From contig JBGULC010000008.1 of assembly GCA_045114775.1 (NCBI GenBank), positions 260,314 to 324,313 of the forward strand: a DNA stretch of 64,000 nucleotides. Direction: 5' to 3'. Shown here piece after piece: positions 51,920 to 60,166 of this stretch (positions within the stretch are counted from its first letter, which is position 1; each line of letters begins with the position of its first letter). Both the position numbers and the translations under genes were made by a program. The notes below the pieces were generated by a model. That model saw only the letters and a list, made by a program, of their open reading frames with translations. It was not told the DNA's origin and searched no databases. The stretch comes from UBA3792 sp045114775. Lineage in GTDB: Bacteria > Bacillota > Clostridia > Christensenellales > CAG-138.

Positions 51920-51948
51920 ACTTGCTTGCAAGTGTAGTGTGTTATACT
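51920..51948 (+). other. Origin of transfer, MOBV (pMV158-like) with nic site
   Basis: ACTTGC (51920-51925), TT, GCAAGT (51928-51933), then TAGTGTGTTATACT. From memory the pMV158 oriT carries the same layout: a short inverted repeat followed by TAGTGTG/TTATACT, nicked after the last G. By analogy the nick falls between 51941 and 51942. The MobM-type relaxase begins 366 bases downstream. The remainder of 51754-52307 outside the repeats contains only short doubtful frames, including one of 35 codons at 52219-52326. Confidence 0.85.
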
Positions 51949-52080
51949 GCTCGGCTCAAAAGAAAGGTTTGACGGTCGGGAACCCTCCCTTCGGAGCAGT
52001 CGCCGCCGTGTGAGGACGGTTCACAGTGCGAACCTCCGAGCGCGGCATGAGCAGAGCAGTATTCTTTCCCCCGCGGGGTG

Positions 52081-52126
52081 AGAACAACACCGCAAACGGC
52101 GCTATTCATACTTGCGGCGTTGTTCT
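52081..52126. repeat. Inverted repeat IR2 right of oriT
   Basis: AGAACAACACCGCAA (52081-52095) and TTGCGGCGTTGTTCT (52112-52126), 14 of 15 pairing. It is related to IR1 in reverse orientation, so the pair brackets the oriT. Confidence 0.7.
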
Positions 52127-52307
52127 GTAATGACCGTAGCTCTGCTTGCAGCACAGCGCTATGGTACATCTTTTTGCTGCAAATTCAAATGTACAAACAC
52201 AGAAAGGAAACCAAATCAATGCTGAAACAGCGTACCAATCAAATCACCGTTGTGCATATCCTTCGGGATATGTTTTTGAACCACACCTGCCGAAAGGAGG
52301 AATCCGT

Positions 52308-53300
52308 ATGCCCTACGCGATCCTGAGATTTCAGAAAGCGCAGTCCGGCGGCGTCGCCGGTCGTGACCGTCACAATGAACGGAAGAAGACGGAATACAAG
52401 AGCAATCCGAACATCGACCGTTCAAAGTCGGAACAGAACTATCACCTGATTGAGCCGTCCGGCAAGTACAGGCAATGCTGTATGGATCGTATCCAAGCGG
52501 TCGGAGCACGAACACGATCCAACAGCGTGATCATGGTCGAAGCGCTGATCACCACTTCCCCGGAGATCATGGAACAACTGAACAGTTCCGAGCAGCGGCA
52601 GTTCTTTGAAAGGGCTGCCGCTTTCCTGTACGAACGGATCGGAAAGGAAAACGTGATCTCCGCCGTCGTTCACATGGACGAGAAAACGCCGCACATGCAC
52701 TTCTGCTTTGTCCCGGTCACCAAAGACGGAAGGCTGTCCGCAAAGGAAGTACTCGGCAACAAAACCGCCATGTGCAAATGGCAGGACGATTTCTACGATT
52801 GGATGCACGGCTTCTATCCGATGCTGGAGCGCGGTATCCCCGCGGCGATCACCGGACGGAAGCATATTCCGCCGTACCTGTTCCGATCCGCAGAGAACGT
52901 CAGCAAGTCCTACGACGCTGTGAGTAAAGCGTTGCAGAGCGTCAACGTATTCAACGCGGGCAAGAAACGCGACGAGGCGCTGAAAGAGATCGGTCGCTAC
53001 CTGCCGGACTATTACAAGCTGATCGAGCAGACCAAGAGCATCGACGGGTATGTCTCCGAGCTGGAACAGAAGCTTGCCGAGCAAAGGCAGAACACGGATG
53101 CGGAAGCCCGGCGCGTGCGTAACCGCGAGCAGCAGATTCGTTCCCTGAACGATCAGGTGTACGCGTATCAGCAGAAGGTCAAGCAACTGCAGCATGAACG
53201 CGACAAGGCACAGAAGATCATCGACGCGATTCCCGCCGACGTCCGCGCCGAAATCGATAAATCCATGAAAAAGAAAGGAGCCAGAGAATATGAACGATAA
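52308..53300 (+). CDS. MOBV relaxase (Pre/Mob family)
   Basis: 330 residues from ATG 52308 (AAAGGAGG seven bases upstream); the frame extends further but lacks a better start. The N-terminus MPYAILRFQKAQSGGVAG runs into RDRHNER, placing His22 exactly where MobM of pMV158 has its nucleophilic His22. The metal site HMDEKTPHMH spans residues 122-131 (HxDExxPHxH). The C-terminal third is coiled coil (VSELEQKLAEQRQN). It nicks oriT and pilots the strand during conjugative mobilization by a helper. It overlaps the ParB-like gene by 11 bases. Confidence 0.93.
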   Translation: MPYAILRFQKAQSGGVAGRDRHNERKKTEYKSNPNIDRSKSEQNYHLIEPSGKYRQCCMDRIQAVGARTRSNSVIMVEALITTSPEIMEQLNSSEQRQFFERAAAFLYERIGKENVISAVVHMDEKTPHMHFCFVPVTKDGRLSAKEVLGNKTAMCKWQDDFYDWMHGFYPMLERGIPAAITGRKHIPPYLFRSAENVSKSYDAVSKALQSVNVFNAGKKRDEALKEIGRYLPDYYKLIEQTKSIDGYVSELEQKLAEQRQNTDAEARRVRNREQQIRSLNDQVYAYQQKVKQLQHERDKAQKIIDAIPADVRAEIDKSMKKKGAREYER

Positions 53301-54183
53301 CGCCAAGAAAGCCACGGCAAAGAATCCGGTTATGATCCCGCTTAACAAGCTGCATCCGTTTCCGGATCATCCGTACAAGGTACAGGATAACGAGGAGATG
53401 GATCGTCTGAAGGAAAGCATATGCGAGCACGGCATTCTGTATCCGATCCTGATCCGACCGATCGAGAATGCCGACGGCGAATACGAAATCATCTCCGGTC
53501 ACCGCCGCTGCTTTGCAGCAAGAGCGCTCGGACGGGAAACCGTGCCGACGATTGTATGCGATCTCACTCGTGACGAGGCGGCGATCCTTCTTGTGGACAG
53601 CAACCTGCACCGCGAGCATCTGCTGCCGAGTGAGAAGGCATTTGCCTACAAGCTGAAAGCGGACGCTATGTCCCGACAGGGGCAGCGAACCGATCTTGCC
53701 ACCTCGGGACAAGTTGTCCCGAAGTCGGACGACAGCCGAACCACGGCGCAGATCGGAAAGGAAAACGGCGAGAGCTACAAAACGGTACAGCGTTATATCC
53801 GGCTGACAAAACTGATCCCGGAGCTGCTTTCCTTAGTGGATTCCGGCAGGATCGCCTTCTCGGTAGGCGTGGAGCTTTCCTGCCTCAACGAGGAACAGCA
53901 AACGGATCTCGCCTCGGATGCGGAATTGCTTGATAAAACGCCATCCTATTCGCAGGCGGTTCGGATGCACCGAGAGCACTTGCTCGGTGAACTGACGTTC
54001 GATCACATCCGGGAAATCATGGACGAGGACAAGCCGAATCAGAAGGAGCATCTGTCGCTCCCTATGGACCGGATCTCCAAGTACATTCCCAAGGGCTACA
54101 CGCCGAAGCAGGCACAGGAGTATGTGGAAAGGGTGCTCGAGCAGGCGTACAAACGCCGCCGTTCGCGTGAACAAGAGAGGTAA
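53290..54183 (+). CDS. ParB/RepB/Spo0J-family protein of the mobile element
   Basis: 297 residues. The ParB N-terminal nuclease-like/CTPase fold begins IPLNKLHPFPDHPYKVQDNE, with GHRRCFAARALG and the DSNLHREHLLPSEKAFAYK motif. It is followed by a helix-turn-helix region (GESYKTVQRYIRLTKLIPEL). The C-terminus is basic. No ParA partner is nearby, so a role in element maintenance or transcription rather than classical partition is plausible. Confidence 0.88.
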   Translation: MNDNAKKATAKNPVMIPLNKLHPFPDHPYKVQDNEEMDRLKESICEHGILYPILIRPIENADGEYEIISGHRRCFAARALGRETVPTIVCDLTRDEAAILLVDSNLHREHLLPSEKAFAYKLKADAMSRQGQRTDLATSGQVVPKSDDSRTTAQIGKENGESYKTVQRYIRLTKLIPELLSLVDSGRIAFSVGVELSCLNEEQQTDLASDAELLDKTPSYSQAVRMHREHLLGELTFDHIREIMDEDKPNQKEHLSLPMDRISKYIPKGYTPKQAQEYVERVLEQAYKRRRSREQER

Positions 54184-54187
54184 CACA

Positions 54188-54499
54188 ATGCAGACAGCGG
54201 AAATCAAGATGCTCCGCAATATGGAGCGGCAGGATCTGGAATACGTTGTGAACGGGGTGCGATACATCGTCGCATCCCATTTTCTCCCGTTCCATCCAAA
54301 GAAGGAACAGCCGGTCTTTCTCAAGGATCGGTTCGAACATTATCTCACGAACAATACGGCAGAATTGACATTCACAGACGATCGTTCTACGCTGAACGCG
54401 GAATGTGTATGTGCGGCTGTCGGAAAGGAGGCATATGCAGCCGAAAAAGAAAAAGGTTGTGGGCATCACCGCCCTCTACTGCCGTCTGTCCAAGGATGA
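54188..54499 (+). CDS. TnpW-like small protein preceding the recombinase
   Basis: 103 residues from ATG 54188, four bases after the ParB-like gene. The core LEYVVNGVRYIVASHFLP then VFLKDRFEHYLTNN resembles TnpW-type transposon proteins (a short beta pair followed by a helix). It overlaps the recombinase start by 65 bases in another frame, and the last 20-odd residues may be read-through composition. Assignment is tentative and based on position and faint pattern. Confidence 0.5.
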   Translation: MQTAEIKMLRNMERQDLEYVVNGVRYIVASHFLPFHPKKEQPVFLKDRFEHYLTNNTAELTFTDDRSTLNAECVCAAVGKEAYAAEKEKGCGHHRPLLPSVQG

Positions 54500-56132
54500 C
54501 GGACAGGATGCGGAGAGCAATTCGATCTCGAATCAGAAGACATTTCTTGCGCAGAAAGCGAAGGAATACGGCTTGACTGATATCCGCTACTATGTGGACG
54601 ACGGTTACACCGGCACAAACTTCAACCGTCCGGGTTTTCAGAAACTATTGGAGGATATTGAATTGGGATATGTCACGACCGTCATGGTCAAGGACCTATC
54701 CCGCCTCGGACGCCATTATGTGGAGGTCGGCAATTATACCGATACTTACTTCCCGGAACACGATGTACGCTTCATCGCGGTCAACGATATGGTGGACTCC
54801 GACGAGGGCGAAAATGAGCTGGCGCCGTTTCGCAACGTCATGAACGAAATGTACGCCCGAGACATTTCCCGCAAGATCCGCTGTTCGCACCGCTTGCGCG
54901 GGAATATGGGTGAGCCGCTGTCGCAGCCGCCCTACGGGTACATGAAATCGCCGGAGAACAAGAAACGGTGGATCATTGATCCGGAAGCTGCGGAGATTGT
55001 CAGAACAATCTTCCATATGGCTTTGAACGGCGACGGACCGGAGACGATCGCTCGAAAGCTAAGCGAACGCCATGTTCTTGTTCCAACGGCATACTGGGAA
55101 CAGCAAGGAATCCGGCGAGGCGGAAAACGCTTGATCGAGGATAAATGTCATTGGAGAGTGTCGACGATTCAGAACATCCTTTGCAAGCGAGAATACTGCG
55201 GAGATATCGTGAATTTCAAGACGTATTCCAAGTCGTTCAAGAACAAGAAACGGTTATTCAACAACGAGGAAAACTGGGTGATCTTCCGTGACGTTCACGA
55301 GCCGATCATAGATCGGAACACGTTCGAGTTGGTGCAGCGTAAGCTGTCCAATACCAAGCGGCGAAAGCCAAAGCCGGAGAACGGCGAGAAGAATATCTTT
55401 ACCGATCTTCTTGTCTGCGCCGATTGCGGAAAAAAGCTATGGTACCATACGAACACGATCAACCCCGATATTCACTACTTTTCGTGCTCGAATTACGTCA
55501 AAGATACGAGAGGAACGTGCAAGACGCGCCACTATCTTCGCGCCGACGCGATTGAACTCATTGTGACAAATGAGCTGAAACGCCTTGCAGCGCTGCTCGA
55601 ATGCGACGAACAGGCATTTGCGACACTCTTGCAGCAGCAGTCCGAGAAGGAGCAGCTTGCCGAGAAGAAGCGGATCGAAGCCGATCTGCAGAAAGCGACC
55701 TCCCGAAGCGAACAGCTTATAACGCTGTACGAAAAGCTCTATGAGGACAATCTGACCGGCAAGGTGACAGACGAGTGGTTCTCTCAGCTGTCGCAGAAGT
55801 ATGATCGGGAACGGCTGACGGTAAAGGCAAAGATCGCGGAATATCGCATCCGGCTGAACGATCTGGAATTACAGAAGCGCGGCTTTGAGATCTTCACCGC
55901 CGCGATCCGTAAGTTCATGGAGATGGAAACGCTGACCGCGCCGCTCTTGTGGGAGCTGATTGACCATATCGACGTGTACGAGACGGAAGGCACGGGCAAG
56001 AACCGGACGCAGCGCATTACGATTTGCTACCGCTTCGTGGGCTATCTTGAAATCCCGGTTCCCGACGATATTCTTTTAGCCCTCGACATGCGCCGCGGCG
56101 TTCGCGTGAACTACACCTCGAAAGCCGTCTGA
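54435..56132 (+). CDS. Large serine recombinase, TnpX-like
   Basis: 565 residues from ATG 54435 (AGGAGG only three bases upstream). The N-terminal resolvase domain has catalytic Ser19 in ALYCRLSKDD, then DDGYTGTNFNRPGFQKLLED and VKDLSRLGRHYVEVG. A recombinase domain (PPYGYMKSPENKKRW) and a zinc ribbon follow (CADCGKKLWYH with C..C in FSCSNYVKDTRGTC). A long coiled coil is next (QQQSEKEQLAEKKRIEADLQ). It catalyses excision and insertion of the element. Its gene ends beside the tRNA-Arg terminator, marking the right edge. Confidence 0.95.
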   Translation: MQPKKKKVVGITALYCRLSKDDGQDAESNSISNQKTFLAQKAKEYGLTDIRYYVDDGYTGTNFNRPGFQKLLEDIELGYVTTVMVKDLSRLGRHYVEVGNYTDTYFPEHDVRFIAVNDMVDSDEGENELAPFRNVMNEMYARDISRKIRCSHRLRGNMGEPLSQPPYGYMKSPENKKRWIIDPEAAEIVRTIFHMALNGDGPETIARKLSERHVLVPTAYWEQQGIRRGGKRLIEDKCHWRVSTIQNILCKREYCGDIVNFKTYSKSFKNKKRLFNNEENWVIFRDVHEPIIDRNTFELVQRKLSNTKRRKPKPENGEKNIFTDLLVCADCGKKLWYHTNTINPDIHYFSCSNYVKDTRGTCKTRHYLRADAIELIVTNELKRLAALLECDEQAFATLLQQQSEKEQLAEKKRIEADLQKATSRSEQLITLYEKLYEDNLTGKVTDEWFSQLSQKYDRERLTVKAKIAEYRIRLNDLELQKRGFEIFTAAIRKFMEMETLTAPLLWELIDHIDVYETEGTGKNRTQRITICYRFVGYLEIPVPDDILLALDMRRGVRVNYTSKAV

Positions 56133-56153
56133 ACCGCCGCACTCCGGCTCGGA

Positions 56154-56199
56154 AGGTAAAAAAGAAGAGTGGTGATAACGAAATCCGTTATCACCACTC
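56154..56199 (-). terminator. Terminator of tRNA-Arg, possible right attachment region
   Basis: Minus strand: GAGTGGTGATAACG (56199-56186), loop GATTT, CGTTATCACCACTC (56180-56167), a perfect 14-pair stem followed by TTCTTTTTT. On the plus strand its inner arm GAGTGGTGATAACG (56167-56180) matches 13 of 14 bases with 44214-44227. Confidence 0.85.
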
Positions 56200-56203
56200 G
56201 ACG

Positions 56204-56279
56204 TGGCGCGCCTGGCAGGATTCGAACCTGCGACCTACCGGTTCGTAGCCGGGCACTCTATCCACTGAGCTACAAGCGC
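56204..56279 (-). tRNA. tRNA-Arg (anticodon ACG)
   Basis: 76 bases with encoded CCA. Acceptor GCGCTTG / CAGGCGC (one G-U), D-arm GCTC...GAGT, anticodon loop CTACGAA giving ACG (plus-strand cgt at 56244-56246), T-arm GCAGG-TTCGAAT-CCTGC. The outermost anticodon-stem pair (27-43) is C-U, a mismatch; the other four pair. A34 is expected to become inosine via TadA. The mobile element's recombinase gene ends 72 bases away. Confidence 0.95.
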
Positions 56280-56304
56280 ACATGCACTCTTAACGTGCCT
56301 TGTT

Positions 56305-56333
56305 ATTTTAGTCCTTCCCCGGGAAAATGTCAA
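56305..56333 (-). promoter_or_regulatory. Promoter for tRNA-Arg
   Basis: Minus strand perfect TTGACA (56333-56328), 17-base spacer, TAAAAT (56310-56305), 26 bases before the tRNA 5' end. Confidence 0.85.
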
Positions 56334-56369
56334 GACCTGATTTTCGTTTTTTTCATATATCATTGCACA

Positions 56370-56394
56370 AAGAGCGGCCGGTCGGGCCGCTCTT
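56370..56394 (-). terminator. Terminator after murC
   Basis: AAGAGCGGCC / GGCCGCTCTT (56370-56379 and 56385-56394), loop of five, followed on the minus strand by TTGTG. Just downstream of the murC stop. Confidence 0.75.
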
Positions 56395-56407
56395 CTGATT
56401 TGCCGGT

Positions 56408-57772
56408 TTACAGCAGCTTCTGCGATTGGCGATAGACGTCGCCGGAGCCCACCGTGATCACGATATCGCCCGGGACGGCGTGTTCGTCGAGATACGCCGC
56501 GATATTCTCGAACGTGCCGAGATACTGCGCGTTGTGCGTTTCGCGGTTGATGCCCGCGACCATGTCGCGCGCATGGACGATCCCCGTGTCGACCTCTCGG
56601 CCCGGATAGATGTCCGGCACAAGTACCTCGTCCGCATCCGCAAAGCACGTAACGTGCTCGCAGAACAGCGTCCGCGCGCGGGTATAGCTGTTGCACTGGA
56701 AGACGCAGAAGATCCTTTTGTGCGGCACGTGCGTCGCCGCGGCGAGCGTCTCCTTGATCTCGTTCGGGTGGTGTCCGTAATCGTGAAAGACCTTCACGCC
56801 GTTTTTCTCGCCGAGCAGTTCGAAACGGCGGCTCGTGTTGCGGAAGCGCTCCATTGCAGCCGCATACTGTTCAAACGTCACGCCGCAGAGCTTCGACGCG
56901 CCGTAGACCGCAAGCGCATTGATGACGTTATGCCGTCCGGGCACGTTCAGCGTGACGCGGCCGATCTTTTCGCCGTGATCATAAAGATCGAACGACGGGA
57001 AACCCATCTCGTCGAACGCGATCCGATCCGCATGAATATCTCCCTTATTGAGACCGTAGGTTATCACGTTATTGCCGAGCTCCGGCAAAAGCTCTCGCAC
57101 ATATACGTCGTCAGTGCAGGCAAGTATCCGCCCGCTTTCCGGCACCAGCGCAAGGAATTTGCGGAACGCGGCGACGATATGCGCAATGTCGCCGTAATAG
57201 TCCAGATGGTCGTCGTCGATGTTGTTGACGATCGCAATCGTAGGCTTTAAGGTCAGGAAGCTTTCGACGTATTCGCACGCTTCGGTGATAAAGAGATCGC
57301 TCTTTCCGAGCCGGACGCCGCCGCCCAAAAGATCCATGAACCCGCCGACGTGGACCGTCGCGTCAAGGTTCGCCTCCTCATTGACGAAGGCCAGCATGGA
57401 CGTGATCGTCGTCTTGCCGTGGCAGCCCGCAACCGCGACGACCTCGTGGAAGCGTGCCGAAAGCTGGCCCAGAGCGACGCTGCGCTCGAGTTCCGGAATG
57501 CCGTGCTCGCGTCCGTAAACGCGCTCGGGATTCTCCGGCTTGATGGCAGCCGAATAGACGATCAGATCGGCGTTCCCGACCTGTTCGGCGCTGTGTCCGT
57601 AGTATACCGTGATGCCGTCCTTCTCGAGCCGGTCCGTAAACTGCGTGCGTCCGCGGTCGCTGCCCGTGACCTCGTGCCCCTGTGCTTTCAGAATGCGTGC
57701 GATGCCGCTCATGCTGCAGCCGCCGATCCCGATGAAATGAATACGCTTTGCGTCGTCCAGTGATGCCGTCAT
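56408..57772 (-). CDS. murC: UDP-N-acetylmuramate-L-alanine ligase
   Basis: 454 residues from ATG 57772 (GGGGAG six bases upstream). First amino-acid addition in peptidoglycan precursor synthesis. N-terminal Rossmann motif HFIGIGGCSMSGIARIL; P-loop AVAGCHGKTTITSML; central Mur motif EACEYVESFLTLKP with NNIDDDHLDYYG; C-terminal DYGHHPNEIKETL. Full length for MurC. It stands alone with its own promoter and terminator, beside the tRNA-Arg gene. Confidence 0.97.
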   Translation of the reverse strand: MTASLDDAKRIHFIGIGGCSMSGIARILKAQGHEVTGSDRGRTQFTDRLEKDGITVYYGHSAEQVGNADLIVYSAAIKPENPERVYGREHGIPELERSVALGQLSARFHEVVAVAGCHGKTTITSMLAFVNEEANLDATVHVGGFMDLLGGGVRLGKSDLFITEACEYVESFLTLKPTIAIVNNIDDDHLDYYGDIAHIVAAFRKFLALVPESGRILACTDDVYVRELLPELGNNVITYGLNKGDIHADRIAFDEMGFPSFDLYDHGEKIGRVTLNVPGRHNVINALAVYGASKLCGVTFEQYAAAMERFRNTSRRFELLGEKNGVKVFHDYGHHPNEIKETLAAATHVPHKRIFCVFQCNSYTRARTLFCEHVTCFADADEVLVPDIYPGREVDTGIVHARDMVAGINRETHNAQYLGTFENIAAYLDEHAVPGDIVITVGSGDVYRQSQKLL

Positions 57773-57802
57773 ACGTTCTCCCCAATCCAATCAATCTGCC
57801 TC

Positions 57803-57831
57803 ATTATACGCGAATCGTGTCGGATTTGCAA
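57803..57831 (-). promoter_or_regulatory. Promoter for murC
   Basis: Minus strand TTGCAA (57831-57826), 17-base spacer, TATAAT (57808-57803), ending 30 bases before the murC start. Confidence 0.75.
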
Positions 57832-57835
57832 CCGT

Positions 57836-58171
57836 TCAGTTGTCCCATTTCAAGGTTTTTCCGCCGATCAGGTGCAGATGCAGGTGCGGTACGCTCTGTC
57901 CGGCGTCCGCGCCGATGTTTGTGATCAGCCGGTAACCGGTTTTGTCGAGCCCGTTTTCGACCGCAATTTTGCGTGCGACCTCAAACATATGTCCCAAAAG
58001 CGCGTCGTCCGCACGCGTCAGAGCCTGTGCGCTTTCGATGTGCGTTTTCGGGATCACCAGAATATGCACCGGCGCCTGCGGCGCGATGTCATAAAACGCG
58101 TAAACGCTCTCATCCTCGTACGCGGTTTTCGACGGGATCTCGCCCGCCGCGATCTTACAGAACAAACACAT
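57836..58171 (-). CDS. HIT-family nucleotide-binding hydrolase, HinT-like
   Basis: 111 residues. MCLFCKIAAGEIPSKTAYED is the typical HinT start, with the zinc-linked Cys pair, and the histidine triad is VPHLHLHLIGG. HinT proteins hydrolyse purine nucleoside phosphoramidates in the cytosol. It is the last gene of the prmA-rsmE-mtaB-hinT group, 12 bases after mtaB. Confidence 0.93.
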   Translation of the reverse strand: MCLFCKIAAGEIPSKTAYEDESVYAFYDIAPQAPVHILVIPKTHIESAQALTRADDALLGHMFEVARKIAVENGLDKTGYRLITNIGADAGQSVPHLHLHLIGGKTLKWDN

Positions 58172-58183
58172 AGTACAGTCCTC

Positions 58184-59452
58184 CTATTCTTTGATACCGA
58201 TCGCGGTCGTTCCCTCCCGCGCGGTTAATTTGACCCGAACCGTTTCTCCGCATACGCCGTCGCATCGAACGCGGATGTAATTTCCCGTATAGCCCGTGCC
58301 GTCGTCCTCCATGATGACTTCTACCGTCTTTCCGAGTTGTTTGTCGATGAACGCCTTCTCCAGCGTTTCGCCGAGCGCAATCAGCTCACGCGTCCGCGCT
58401 TCTTTCAGTGCGCGCGGCAGGTGTCCCTCCATGGCGTCCGCCTTGGTGCCCTTCCTTCGCGAATACGGGAACACATGGATGCGCGCAAAGCCGATCTCCT
58501 CGACGAAACGCATGGTTTCTCTGTGCTCCTCCTCCGTCTCTCCGACGAAGCCCGCAATAATATCCGTCGTGATCGCTGCGTCCGGCATGCACGCGCGGAT
58601 GCGATCGACCGCATCGCGGTATTCCGCCGTCGTATAGCGACGGTTCATGCGGGAAAGCACCGTATCGGACCCGCTTTGCAGCGACAGATGAAACTGTCGG
58701 CAGAGCGTGCGGCTGTTTTTTGCTGCCTCGAGGAAGCGATCGGTGATGACACGCGGTTCCAAAGAGCCGAGCCGCAGCCGAAGGAGACCCGGGATCCCAT
58801 CGGCGAGCGCGATCAGATCGGATAGCTCCGGCTTGTCCGGAAGATCGACGCCGTATGCCGAAAGCTGGATGCCGGTCAGCACGACCTCGCGATAGCCGTT
58901 CTCGGCAAGCTTCAGAAGTTCATGCTTCGTACTCTCCAAGGTCCGTGAACGCAGCGCGCCGCGGGCGAACGGAATGATGCAGTAGCTGCAGAAGCTCACG
59001 CAGCCGTCCTGCACCTTCAGCGTCGCGCGGGTGCGGCTGTCCGCCTGCGCAGAGATCTCCTCGAACACGCGGCGTTCAAACGGCGCCGGATAGGCGGGCA
59101 CGCAGCTCTGCTGCACAGTCGCCTGCTCGACGAGCCGGACGATATCCTTTCTGCCCTCGGTGCCGAGCACGAGTGAAACGCCCGGCAGCGCGGCGACCGC
59201 GTCCTTTGCGACCTCGGCGTAGCAGCCGACCGCCGCGATCAGTGCGTCCGGGTTTCTGCGGTGCGCCTGCGAGAGGATCTGACGCGATTTCTTATCGCTG
59301 ACGCTTGTGACAGAACAGGTATTGACGATGTACGCGTCGGCGGTGTCCTCGAACGGAACAACCGTATGTCCGGCGTTTCGGAACAGCTCCTCCATCGCCT
59401 GTGTTTCGTAATGGTTGACCTTGCAGCCGAGCGTATAGAATGCGACCTTCAC
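58184..59452 (-). CDS. mtaB: tRNA t6A37 methylthiotransferase
   Basis: 422-residue radical-SAM enzyme converting t6A to ms2t6A in tRNAs reading ANN codons. UPF0004 domain with FYTLGCKVNHYETQAM (the TLGCKVN pattern specific to MtaB) and NTCSVT; radical-SAM cluster QDGCVSFCSYCIIP; C-terminal TRAM domain. It overlaps rsmE by four bases. It acts after Sua5 (8758-9798) in the same modification pathway. Confidence 0.95.
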   Translation of the reverse strand: MKVAFYTLGCKVNHYETQAMEELFRNAGHTVVPFEDTADAYIVNTCSVTSVSDKKSRQILSQAHRRNPDALIAAVGCYAEVAKDAVAALPGVSLVLGTEGRKDIVRLVEQATVQQSCVPAYPAPFERRVFEEISAQADSRTRATLKVQDGCVSFCSYCIIPFARGALRSRTLESTKHELLKLAENGYREVVLTGIQLSAYGVDLPDKPELSDLIALADGIPGLLRLRLGSLEPRVITDRFLEAAKNSRTLCRQFHLSLQSGSDTVLSRMNRRYTTAEYRDAVDRIRACMPDAAITTDIIAGFVGETEEEHRETMRFVEEIGFARIHVFPYSRRKGTKADAMEGHLPRALKEARTRELIALGETLEKAFIDKQLGKTVEVIMEDDGTGYTGNYIRVRCDGVCGETVRVKLTAREGTTAIGIKE

Positions 59453-60165
59453 GGCTCCACCTCGTACAAAATCTGCGCAAGCATCGCCATGCCCGCGGTC
59501 TCGGTACGTAGGATGCGCGGACCGAGCGAAACGGACCTTGCACCCTTCTCTGTCAGCGTTTCGATCTCCGCGTCGGAGAACCCGCCTTCGGGACCGATCA
59601 CGATCGCGACTCTTGCGCCGCAGTTTTCGCGCAGCGCTGTTTTCAGCGAGACGGTTTGCTCGTTTTCAAAGGCGACCAGCACGGTATCGAAGTCCGCAAA
59701 ATCAAGCTTGTCCAATGCAGCCGGAAGCGCGACCGGCGGGATCACGCCGCGGCGGCTCTGCTTTGCCGCCTCCTCGCTCACGCGCTGCCAACGCTCGATC
59801 CGGCCCTCGTACGGCGGCTTCAGCACGACCACGCAGCGCTCCGACTGTACCGGCACAAAACCGCACGCACCGAGCTCCACGCATTTCTGGATGATCGTTT
59901 CCATCTTCCCCGCCTTCGGGAGACATTGGAACAGCGTGACCTCCGTTTTCGGCTCGGTCTCCGCTTTCCGCCACGGCTGCGTGTCGAACGTAACGGCATC
60001 GGACGCGACGTTGGCGATCGCAGCGTCGCATTCGTTCCCGCGTCCGTCGCAAAGCAGCACGGAATCGCCCGCGCGCAGGCGCAGAACCTTCGCGATGTGC
60101 TTCACGTCCTCACCGCGTACAACGGCGGTATTCGGTTGGATCTCATTCGTGAAAAAGCGATGCAT
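59449..60165 (-). CDS. rsmE: 16S rRNA (uracil-1498-N3)-methyltransferase
   Basis: 238 residues from ATG 60165 (MHRFFTNEIQPNTAVVRGED). The frame is open far upstream inside prmA, but the family start fits here, one base after the prmA stop. PUA-like N-terminal domain, then a SPOUT knot with IGPEGGFSDAEIETL and SLGPRILRTETAGMAML. There is no good Shine-Dalgarno, so expression probably depends on coupling to prmA, a usual neighbour. Confidence 0.95.
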   Translation of the reverse strand: MHRFFTNEIQPNTAVVRGEDVKHIAKVLRLRAGDSVLLCDGRGNECDAAIANVASDAVTFDTQPWRKAETEPKTEVTLFQCLPKAGKMETIIQKCVELGACGFVPVQSERCVVVLKPPYEGRIERWQRVSEEAAKQSRRGVIPPVALPAALDKLDFADFDTVLVAFENEQTVSLKTALRENCGARVAIVIGPEGGFSDAEIETLTEKGARSVSLGPRILRTETAGMAMLAQILYEVEP

Positions 60166-60166
60166 A

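Noticed and set aside
52219..52326. 35-codon ORF overlapping the relaxase start
   Set aside because: Has a weak purine-rich site but no recognisable sequence and overlaps the confident relaxase start; left unannotated.
53290..54183. Classical plasmid parAB partition locus
   Set aside because: Only the ParB-like gene is present; no ParA ATPase or evident parS cluster nearby.
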